Positions 1-5,186 of a stretch of 8,472 bases of DNA are shown piece by piece; the first letter of the stretch is position 1; every line of letters begins with the position of its first letter. This DNA is from Nitrospirota bacterium (GTDB taxonomy: Bacteria; Nitrospirota; CAKKRA01; 9FT-COMBO-42-15), in contig JACPZJ010000219.1 of the NCBI GenBank assembly GCA_016195585.1, forward strand, positions 1 through 8,472, read 5' to 3'. The notes below the pieces were generated by a model. It made no database searches, had not been told where the DNA came from, and was given only the letters and a program-made list of their open reading frames with translations. The translations under genes were made by a program, and so were the position numbers.

Positions 1-1431
1 ATCAGCGCACTTCCATACCATGCTGGGTTGGCAAATGAAATTCGAGATAAAAATCAGGATGCCTTTAACAAGGACGAGGCATCAGTGATTGTAGCGACCA
101 TTGCCTTTGGTATGGGTATAGATAAGTCCAATGTGCGGTTTGTAGTCCATGCAGACCTTCCAAAAAACATTGAAGGTTATTATCAGGAGACAGGCCGAGC
201 AGGACGCGATGGGGAACCAGCCCATTGCCTCTTGCTTTTTGGCAGGGGGGATATTCCCAAGCTCCGCTATTTTATTGATCAGATAACAGACCCTGCAGAA
301 CGTTCCATAGCCCTTGAAAAACTGAACGAGGTAATCGGGTTTGCAATGCATAATGTGTGCAGGAGAAAGAGGCTTTTAGGGTATTTTGGCGAGGAGTATG
401 CATCTGACAATTGCGGAAGCTGCGATATCTGCTCCGATGTTCACGAGCAGCTTGATATCACAAGGGATGCGCAGATAGTATTGTCTGCCATCTTTAGGAC
501 GCAGGAGAGGTTTGGCATCAGGCATATTGTTGATATAGTAATCGGCTCGGATACAAAGCGCATCCGGCTGCTTCAACATGACAAAATAAAGACCTATGGC
601 GCGGGAAGGGACAAAGACAAGGGGCACTGGCGTTTTATTATTGATGAACTCTTTGCGCAGGATGTCATCAGGCAGGAGGGAGACCCGTATCCGGTGTTGA
701 AGCTGACTGAAAAGGGCAAACATGTCCTCTATGGCAAGGAGATAGTTACTGCCTTGAAAAAGGAAGAGACAAAGGCAAAGGCGCTGGCAAGGGGCGATAT
801 TGCCGGGTATGATGCAGCCCTCTTTGAAATCTTGCGCTCTGTAAGGAAGAGGATTGCCGAAGGGGAGCAGGTGCCTCCATTTGTTGTATTTTCTGACAAG
901 ACACTCCATGAGATGTGCAGATACTATCCTGCAATGCCTTCTGAAATGATGAGAATCAGCGGAGTGGGGGATAAAAAGTTGGAACGATATGGGAATGCCT
1001 TTTTAGATGAGATAAAAAGATACCTGAGCAAAAACCCCGGCATACAAATCCCATACCCTCAATCCAATGACAACCGCGCAGGCATAAGCCGGCCGCGTGA
1101 GAAGAAGATAGGGGAGACAGTGGAAGAGACCTACAGGCTTTTAAGGAGTGGGTTATCAATAGATGAGATTGCGAGAGAGCGGAACCTTGCGCTATCCACA
1201 ATTGCCGCGCATATAGAGAGGCTTATCCAAAAGGGCCGTGACATTGATATAGACAGACTCATTGAACCGGCAAAGAGGCAGAGGATTGAGAAGCTGTTTT
1301 TAAACTTACAGGAGTGGAATCTGACCCCTGTTGTGGAGTCTTTTCATTCTGAGGTGAGCTATGAAGATGCCCGGCTGGCAAGGGCATGGCTTAGGAGAGG
1401 GGAAGGCAGGGAATCCTATGATCATACATAA
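1..1431 (+). CDS. recQ: RecQ-family ATP-dependent DNA helicase, C-terminal part (5' end outside window)
   Basis: RecQ is a 3'-5' superfamily 2 DNA helicase acting in recombination and fork repair. The frame is open from base 1 and reads ISALPYHAGL at once, so the gene starts upstream; the TTG at 28 is internal. 476 residues remain. Seen in order (numbered from base 1): end of helicase domain 2 with motif V (AFGMGIDKSNVRFVVH, about 34-50) and motif VI (QETGRAGRDG, 62-71); the four zinc cysteines C120, C138, C141 and C144; the RQC winged helix (about 155-245), and an HRDC domain (about 270-342, with VPPFVVFSD and SGVGDKKLERYG). The last 95 residues form a helix-turn-helix region (SGLSIDEIARERNLALSTIAAHIERL) like the HTH_40 domain found at the end of many RecQ proteins, and absent from the E. 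coli enzyme. The Walker A and DEAH motifs lie outside the window. The stop overlaps the next gene. Family call is secure. Confidence 0.96.
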   Translation: MSALPYHAGLANEIRDKNQDAFNKDEASVIVATIAFGMGIDKSNVRFVVHADLPKNIEGYYQETGRAGRDGEPAHCLLLFGRGDIPKLRYFIDQITDPAERSIALEKLNEVIGFAMHNVCRRKRLLGYFGEEYASDNCGSCDICSDVHEQLDITRDAQIVLSAIFRTQERFGIRHIVDIVIGSDTKRIRLLQHDKIKTYGAGRDKDKGHWRFIIDELFAQDVIRQEGDPYPVLKLTEKGKHVLYGKEIVTALKKEETKAKALARGDIAGYDAALFEILRSVRKRIAEGEQVPPFVVFSDKTLHEMCRYYPAMPSEMMRISGVGDKKLERYGNAFLDEIKRYLSKNPGIQIPYPQSNDNRAGISRPREKKIGETVEETYRLLRSGLSIDEIARERNLALSTIAAHIERLIQKGRDIDIDRLIEPAKRQRIEKLFLNLQEWNLTPVVESFHSEVSYEDARLARAWLRRGEGRESYDHT

Positions 1432-1672
1432 CGAAGACATAAAGGAATTAGTCGCCGAGATTCCTGAGGGGCATAGGCATTTGAGGACAACAGTTGTCCT
1501 TCAGGACGGAGCAGAGTTTGTGTTTCAGGAGGCGGCAATTGGAAATCTGGTTAGGGCGTATATCACTGTCAAGACGCATCCCACAATAAAGAAGGTAATA
1601 TTAAAGGGCAAAAAGATTGCTGATAGCAAAGAGGATTTTGCAGAGTGGCAAATGGTGGAGGAGTGGGAGTAA
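1418..1672 (+). CDS. Small conserved-looking hypothetical protein, 84 aa
   Basis: I do not recognise this family. The protein is 84 residues, without signal peptide or membrane segment, so probably cytoplasmic. Its middle (HLRTTVVLQDGAEFVFQEAAIGNLVRAYITVKTHP) looks like alternating strands around a helix, and the end (KEDFAEWQMVEEWE) is acidic and rich in Trp and Glu. I chose ATG 1418 because a purine-rich GGCAGGG stretch lies just upstream and the 14-base overlap with the recQ stop suggests translational coupling. An in-frame ATG at 1361 would extend it by 19 residues, but those lie wholly inside recQ. The TPR-like gene starts only 9 bases after its stop, so it probably shares the recQ transcript. 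The gene is supported by phase, spacing and protein-like composition; its function is unknown. Confidence 0.78.
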   Translation: MIIHNEDIKELVAEIPEGHRHLRTTVVLQDGAEFVFQEAAIGNLVRAYITVKTHPTIKKVILKGKKIADSKEDFAEWQMVEEWE

Positions 1673-1681
1673 TAAAAAAAG

Positions 1682-2560
1682 ATGGCGGTCAAAGATCTGA
1701 CAGATGATGAAATATTTGCAGAGCTAAGCAGCATTGGGATTGAAACAGGCATTGACGAGTTTAAGGCAGAGGCTGTAGAGGCTGGAAGCCCCTCTGTCTT
1801 GGCCAAGGCATGGGAGGATGTGTCTGAGGCAAAGGATGAGAAAGAGGATTTTTTATATGAGGCGGCCTTGGAGCTCTGGAAGCGGCATCTTGGACATATA
1901 AAATGTCCTGAGCTTCTGGCAGGGTTTATTGACGAGACTGTTATGATGTATGAGGAAAATCCTGATGAACATGACCGTTTTTCTCTTCTAAAAATATATG
2001 AGAGAATAAAGGAGTTTTATGATTATCTGATTAAAGAGGATGGGTCTCCGGACATTGATATTTATAATGACCTGACATGGCATACACATTATGATTTTGA
2101 GGTCTTTTTGCTGACCTTGCCTTTTGAGTTTGCCCGCCACAAATTGGTGGATGAGGCAATAAATATAGGCAGGTTGTTTGCTGATATATCAAGCCAGCCG
2201 GCGAACTTTCTTAGGGATGCAGGCTGTATCCTCGCTGAGGCAGGGAGGGAAGCAGAGGCAATAAGGCAGATAGAGGAAAATCTAAAGAGGTTTCCTAATG
2301 ATATCCGGGTTGTGATAAATGCTGGTGATGCAATGTGGAGCCTTGACAGGATAAAGTCAGCAGAGGAGTTCTTTCTAAAGGCATATAAAATGGCAGCAAA
2401 GGAATATGATAAACCTGGTGTGCTTGAGCGGCTGATTGACCTTTATAAGGAAACAGGGATGATTGAAAAGGCAGAGGCATACGAAAAAGAATATAAGGAA
2501 TTAATTGCTCCGCCAAGGCATCTGGTTAAAAAGAAAAAGACTGATAGAAATAATCAATAA
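1682..2560 (+). CDS. TPR-like helical repeat protein of unknown function, 292 aa
   Basis: This is an acidic, almost entirely helical protein without signal or membrane segment, likely a cytoplasmic scaffold or adaptor. The C-terminal half shows TPR-like helix pairs: residues about 155-203 (ARHKLVDEAINIGRLFADI, then LRDAGCILAEAGREAEAIRQIEENLKRFPND), 207-240 (IRVVINAGDAMWSLDRIKSAEEFFLKAY) and 246-274 (GVLERLIDLYKETGMIEKAEAYEKEYKEL). Spacing of small and aromatic residues (A, G, Y, P) fits the TPR pattern. The N-terminal 150 residues are helical but I cannot place them in a family. A basic tail (KKKKTDRNN) closes the protein. The start ATG at 1682 follows a GGAGGAGTGGGAG stretch within about 12-25 bases. 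It sits 9 bases after the 84-residue gene and one base before the STAS-like gene, hence in the recQ operon. TPR-like is a fold guess; partners are unknown. Confidence 0.8.
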   Translation: MAVKDLTDDEIFAELSSIGIETGIDEFKAEAVEAGSPSVLAKAWEDVSEAKDEKEDFLYEAALELWKRHLGHIKCPELLAGFIDETVMMYEENPDEHDRFSLLKIYERIKEFYDYLIKEDGSPDIDIYNDLTWHTHYDFEVFLLTLPFEFARHKLVDEAINIGRLFADISSQPANFLRDAGCILAEAGREAEAIRQIEENLKRFPNDIRVVINAGDAMWSLDRIKSAEEFFLKAYKMAAKEYDKPGVLERLIDLYKETGMIEKAEAYEKEYKELIAPPRHLVKKKKTDRNNQ

Positions 2561-2561
2561 T

Positions 2562-3122
2562 ATGCAAAATTACAATCTTTACAAACTTCTTAAAGAAGAA
2601 TTAAAAAACGGCTCGTCTGATCTTGTTACAAGGCAGTCGGGGCAGGTGATACGGGAGAGGATTGAGAGGGATATTGCGGATGAAGAAGACGGCGAGATTA
2701 TTGCCCTTGATTTTTCCAAGATAGGAATAATTGATTATTCCTGCGCTGATGAGATTGCGGCAAAGCTTATTTCAAGGCTGATTAGCGGCGAGTATGGGGA
2801 TAAGTATATTATCCTTACAGGCATTAATGAAAACCAGAAGGAGAATATTGAGGTGGCTCTTGAGAGAAAGGGGCTTGCTGTAATAGCAGAGATGCGGGAT
2901 AAGAAAAAGATCCTTATTGGAAGCCTGAATAATTATCTTAAAGAGACCCTTGATGTTATCCAGAAAAATGGCAAGATAACCGCAAAGGAGCTTTGCGAGG
3001 CTAAAAGGCTTGAGGCAAATACAAGCGGGACGCGGCTGTTAAATCTTTATAAAAAACGGCTCACAAAAAGGATTGATGCAATACAGGAAGGCGGAAGGGT
3101 GTGGGTTTATGAAAGGATATAG
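2562..3122 (+). CDS. STAS-like (DUF4325-type) domain protein with C-terminal winged helix, 186 aa
   Basis: Residues about 25-120 look like a STAS-type alpha/beta domain: a strand-turn-helix core (GEIIALDFSKIGIIDYSCAD, then EIAAKLISRLI), followed by a strand (DKYIILTGIN), a helix (KENIEVALERKGLAVIAEM) and a final strand (KKILIG). STAS and DUF4325 proteins usually act in anti-sigma antagonism or other regulatory switching. Residues about 128-186 form a winged helix: TLDVIQKNGKITAKELCEAKRLEANTSG, then a basic helix (RLLNLYKKRLTKR), with a closing wing strand (GGRVWVYERI). I infer a sensor or switch domain coupled to DNA, RNA or protein binding. Ser60 in IDYSCAD sits near where phospho-accepting Ser/Thr lie in true antagonists, but this is unproven. 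ATG 2562 follows the upstream stop by one base with a poor Shine-Dalgarno site; an in-frame TTG at 2505 has AAGGA five bases before it and would add 19 residues. Last gene of the operon. Confidence 0.75.
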   Translation: MQNYNLYKLLKEELKNGSSDLVTRQSGQVIRERIERDIADEEDGEIIALDFSKIGIIDYSCADEIAAKLISRLISGEYGDKYIILTGINENQKENIEVALERKGLAVIAEMRDKKKILIGSLNNYLKETLDVIQKNGKITAKELCEAKRLEANTSGTRLLNLYKKRLTKRIDAIQEGGRVWVYERI

Positions 3123-3129
3123 GTAACTT

Positions 3130-3156
3130 TTTAGCGTTTCTAAAAGAACCGCTAAA
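3130..3156 (+). terminator. Stem-loop after the recQ-operon stop codon, possible weak terminator
   Basis: TTTAGCG (3130-3136) pairs with CGCTAAA (3150-3156); after one T/C mismatch the stem goes on with TTC/GAA, giving a five-base loop (3141-3145). It starts eight bases after the TAG stop of the STAS-like gene, the right place for a terminator. No run of T follows (CATTATTAAAAA), so it is not a classical intrinsic terminator and may instead protect the 3' end of the transcript. Confidence 0.4.
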
Positions 3157-3162
3157 CATTAT

Positions 3163-3325
3163 TAAAAATTGCAAAGTGCAAAGTGAAAAATGCAGGGTGA
3201 AAATAAGGTCATTCCCGCAGCGTTTTTGAGCGGGAATCCAGCATGGACATGGATTCCTGCCAGATACATGCAGGAATGACATACTTAAAAATTTGCAATT
3301 TACATTTTGAAATTTTCATTTTGCA
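3163..3325. repeat. A-rich imperfect inverted arms around the 73-bp palindromic element
   Basis: The left arm 3177-3204 (TGCAAAGTGAAAAATGCAGG, then GTGAAAAT) and the reverse complement of the right arm 3298-3325 (TGCAAAATGAAAATTTCAAA, then ATGTAAAT) agree at 21 of 28 positions by hand count. Further out AATTGCAAA (3167-3175) is matched by TTTGCAATT (3292-3300). There is also a direct match, TTAAAAATTGCAA (3162-3174) against TTAAAAATTTGCAA (3285-3298), differing by one T. The arms enclose the GTCATTCC element. This looks like a composite non-coding repeat of the miniature-element type; no transposase is nearby. Confidence 0.6.
3208..3280. repeat. 73-bp palindromic REP/MITE-like element (dRS3-like)
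   Basis: The element is bounded by a perfect 8-bp inverted terminus: GTCATTCC (3208-3215) and GGAATGAC (3273-3280). It holds two small hairpins, ATTCCCGC…GCGGGAAT (3211-3237, 11-base loop) and ATTCCTGC…GCAGGAAT (3253-3277, nine-base loop), and an inner pair GGAATCCA (3233-3240) and TGGATTCC (3250-3257). The strand can therefore fold either as two side-by-side hairpins or as one long cruciform. The ATTCCC…GGGAAT core resembles the Neisseria dRS3 repeat and similar dispersed intergenic palindromes; likeness to that family is from memory. Only one copy is in the window. Confidence 0.75.
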
Positions 3326-3327
3326 TT

Positions 3328-3385
3328 CCTGTCTGCCGACAGGCAGGGAAGTTTAGGCATTCTTTCCTGCCTGTCGGCAGACAGG
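3328..3385. repeat. 20-bp perfect inverted repeat, 18-base spacer
   Basis: CCTGTCTGCCGACAGGCAGG (3328-3347) is the exact reverse complement of 3366-3385. Each arm is itself a small palindrome (CCTGTC-TGCC-GACAGG on the left), so each can fold alone or pair with the other. The repeat ends 39 bases before the rmuC start codon, hence within the likely rmuC leader or promoter region. It may be a mobile palindrome, an upstream terminator or a leader structure; the sequence does not decide. Confidence 0.8.
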
Positions 3386-3410
3386 AGAATGACTAAACTG
3401 TTACGGATAT

Positions 3411-3421
3411 AGAGGGGTGAT
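3411..3421 (+). promoter_or_regulatory. Shine-Dalgarno site of rmuC
   Basis: AGAGGGGTGAT stands three bases before ATG 3425. The GGTGAT end pairs well with the 3' end of 16S rRNA, which fixes the rmuC start. I could not find a convincing -35/-10 pair between the inverted repeat and this site. Confidence 0.7.
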
Positions 3422-3424
3422 AAA

Positions 3425-4768
3425 ATGACTGTTGGCATTTTTATTTTGGGATTGATAATTGGCGGCATTGTAATATGGTTTATTATTAGCTCACGGCTTG
3501 AAGGCAGGGCAAGGGGCGCAGAGGCGATTGTTTCTGAATTGAGGATGCAGGTTCAGCAGAGGGAGGCAGAGATAAATAAGGTGCGGGCTGAACTGGATGC
3601 AGAAAAGCAGGCAAGGGTTGAGGCGCTCACAAGGCTTGAGGCCTCTGCCAAGAGCCTTGAGGAACAAAGGTCGCTCATTGAGGCGATGAGCAAGGAGATG
3701 AAAGACACTTTTAACGCCCTTTCATCGGCAGCGCTAAAAAGCAGCAGTGAGGATTTCCTCCGCCTTGCATCTGAGCATCTCGGAAAGATTGCTGCAGACA
3801 CAAAGGGCAGGCTTGGCGAGCATCAGGCGGCAATGGACGGCCTTGTCAAACCCTTGCATGAGTCGCTAAGGAAATACGAGGAGCAGATAAGCGCCATTGA
3901 GGCAAAGAGGAGGCAGGACTATGGCGGCATTGAAGAGCAGATAAAGATGCTTGCCTCAACGCATCAGCAGTTGCAAAAGGAGACAAGCAGCCTTGTTACA
4001 GCGCTTAGAAAGCCGCAGGTCAGCGGGTCATGGGGACAACTTTCATTAAAGAGGGCTGCGGAGCTTGCAGGCATGACTGCATATTGCGATTTTTATGAGC
4101 AGGTCTCTGTTGATACTGAGACAGGACGGTTAAGGCCTGATATGATTGTAAGGCTTCCCAATGGAAGGGAGATTGTGGTTGATGCAAAGGCGCCTGTTGA
4201 TGCCTATATGAATGCCATATCCGCAACATCAGATGAAGAGCGCGAGAAGGCATTAAATAATTATGTGGCTCAGGTTAGGACGCACATGAATGCCCTCGGT
4301 TCAAAGGCATACTGGGAGCAGTTTCCAAAGTCACCAGAGATAGTCGTAATGTATCTGCCCGGGGAGTCGTTCTTCAGCGCTGCATTAGAACATGACCATA
4401 CACTTATTGAGGATAGCAGCATAAAAAAGGTGATAATCGCCACACCGACAACCTTTATTGCCTTACTCAAGGCAATCGCCTATGGCTGGCAGCAGGAGCA
4501 GCTTACAAAGAATGCCCAGCAGATAAGCATACTCGGCAAGGAGCTATATGAGCGGATCAGCACATTGGCAGGGCATTTTGATGATATAGGATCATCAATT
4601 GCGCGGGCCATGGATGCCTATAACAAGGCAGTCGGCTCCATGGAATCCCGTGTCTTGCCATCGGTCAGGAGATTTAAGGAGCTCGGCATTACAGGCAGTG
4701 AAGAAATACCTGTCCTTGAGCAGATAGATAAGGCGCCGAGGGCAATAAGTCTTCCGGAATCAGATTAA
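3425..4768 (+). CDS. rmuC: RmuC-family DNA recombination protein, 447 aa
   Basis: RmuC proteins limit recombination at inverted repeats in E. coli and are thought to be membrane-tethered nuclease-like proteins. Here residues 3-22 form a single N-terminal membrane helix (GIFILGLIIGGIVIWFI) with the rest predicted cytoplasmic. Residues about 30-195 are a long heptad-rich coiled coil (EAIVSELRMQVQQREAEINK and onwards). The conserved nuclease-like domain spans about 200-410: GSWGQLSLKRAAELAGM (201-217), RPDMIVRLP (237-245) and VVDAKAP (251-257). D239, D253 and K255 fit the acidic and Asp-x-Lys positions of the PD-(D/E)XK fold. Further family signatures are VVMYLPGESFFSAAL (307-321) and IIATPTTFIALLKAIAYGW (337-355). 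Length is normal and the protein looks intact. A strong Shine-Dalgarno site fixes the start. Its leader is packed with inverted repeats, and a small winged-helix gene follows 28 bases after its stop. Confidence 0.95.
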   Translation: MTVGIFILGLIIGGIVIWFIISSRLEGRARGAEAIVSELRMQVQQREAEINKVRAELDAEKQARVEALTRLEASAKSLEEQRSLIEAMSKEMKDTFNALSSAALKSSSEDFLRLASEHLGKIAADTKGRLGEHQAAMDGLVKPLHESLRKYEEQISAIEAKRRQDYGGIEEQIKMLASTHQQLQKETSSLVTALRKPQVSGSWGQLSLKRAAELAGMTAYCDFYEQVSVDTETGRLRPDMIVRLPNGREIVVDAKAPVDAYMNAISATSDEEREKALNNYVAQVRTHMNALGSKAYWEQFPKSPEIVVMYLPGESFFSAALEHDHTLIEDSSIKKVIIATPTTFIALLKAIAYGWQQEQLTKNAQQISILGKELYERISTLAGHFDDIGSSIARAMDAYNKAVGSMESRVLPSVRRFKELGITGSEEIPVLEQIDKAPRAISLPESD

Positions 4769-4782
4769 CGGAGCACAAAAAA

Positions 4783-4789
4783 AGGAGGT
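4783..4789 (+). promoter_or_regulatory. Consensus Shine-Dalgarno site of the 92-aa gene
   Basis: AGGAGGT lies seven bases before ATG 4797. It is the only full-consensus ribosome binding site in the window and confirms that this small frame is translated, probably at a high rate relative to its neighbours. Confidence 0.75.
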
Positions 4790-4796
4790 ATAAGCC

Positions 4797-5075
4797 ATGT
4801 CAGAAAAAATGAATCATGAGGAGTTTGTAAGAAAGGCTGTTGTCAGTTTAAGAAAAGAGGGTTATAAAGGGATACACACTGTTTATTCAGGTTTTAACGA
4901 GGCCTTCAAAAAATACTTTGATGGTGAAAATCCTGTTGAGGCAACTAATAAGCTGTCGCAGGAGGGGAAGATTGTTATAAGGCCTGTTAAGGGCGGCGTG
5001 ATGCTGTATCTTCCTGAAGAGGCGCCGGCTGCTAAAGGCTCTGGCGACGAGGCGTTGAAGAAGATGGGGTTGTAA
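4797..5075 (+). CDS. Small winged-helix-like hypothetical protein, 92 aa
   Basis: I do not know a named family for it. The layout fits a compact winged helix: helix 1 about residues 7-21 (HEEFVRKAVVSLRKEG), helix 2 about 30-42 (YSGFNEAFKKYFD), helix 3 about 46-56 (PVEATNKLSQEG), then two strands with a Gly turn (KIVIRPVKGGVMLYLPEE, 58-75) as the wing. A flexible Ala/Gly/Lys tail ends the protein. No signal or membrane segment is present, so it should be cytoplasmic; DNA binding is possible but not shown. The start is fixed by AGGAGGT seven bases upstream. It begins 28 bases after the rmuC stop and probably shares its transcript. The perfect palindrome right after its stop could end that transcript. 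Confidence 0.8.
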   Translation: MSEKMNHEEFVRKAVVSLRKEGYKGIHTVYSGFNEAFKKYFDGENPVEATNKLSQEGKIVIRPVKGGVMLYLPEEAPAAKGSGDEALKKMGL

Positions 5076-5080
5076 GGTGC

Positions 5081-5108
5081 GTAGGGGCGAACGGCCGTTC
5101 GCCCCTAC
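5081..5108. repeat. 28-bp perfect palindrome, possible terminator after the rmuC unit
   Basis: GTAGGGGCGAACGG (5081-5094) is followed at once by its reverse complement CCGTTCGCCCCTAC (5095-5108), with no spacer. It begins five bases after the stop of the 92-residue gene. As RNA it would form a very stable GC-rich hairpin, but AAATATTTG and not a T run follows, so intrinsic termination is doubtful. Similar GTAGGGGCG…CGCCCCTAC palindromes occur as dispersed intergenic repeats in many bacteria. Confidence 0.8.
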
Positions 5109-5120
5109 AAATATTTGTAG
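5105..5120. repeat. 16-bp AT-rich palindrome overlapping the GC-rich one
   Basis: CTACAAAT (5105-5112) followed by ATTTGTAG (5113-5120) is a perfect palindrome. It shares the four bases CTAC (5105-5108) with the 28-bp palindrome, so CTAC can pair with GTAG on either side (5081-5084 or 5117-5120). It could be an operator for the phospholipase gene downstream, but this is only a possibility. Confidence 0.6.
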
Positions 5121-5147
5121 TGAAGAGAGAAGGATAAAAAGTACCCA

Positions 5148-5176
5148 TTGACTTTTAAGGGATTCGGGATTACAGT
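5148..5176 (+). promoter_or_regulatory. Candidate sigma-70-like promoter of the patatin gene
   Basis: TTGACT (5148-5153) and TACAGT (5171-5176) are separated by exactly 17 bases, giving five of six and four of six matches to the -35 and -10 consensus. Transcription would begin near 5183, only a few bases before ATG 5187, implying a nearly leaderless message. The same TTG could instead be a start codon in the frame of the gene, so the two readings exclude each other in part. Confidence 0.35.
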
Positions 5177-5186
5177 TAAATTAATT

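Noticed and set aside
28..30. TTG as the recQ start
   Set aside because: The frame is open to base 1 and the residues before it (ISALPYHAG) match the RecQ family, so the gene enters from outside.
376..909. Long minus-strand frame inside recQ (177 codons)
   Set aside because: It lies wholly within the well-supported RecQ RQC region, has no recognisable domains and an odd composition; a shadow frame.
3160..3398. CRISPR array or insertion sequence
   Set aside because: Repeats are inverted and nested, with no regular direct repeats and spacers and no transposase frame; a palindromic element cluster explains it better.
3386..3424. Sigma-70 promoter just before rmuC
   Set aside because: Only a weak GGATAT-like -10 is present and no -35 at the right distance; too little to call.
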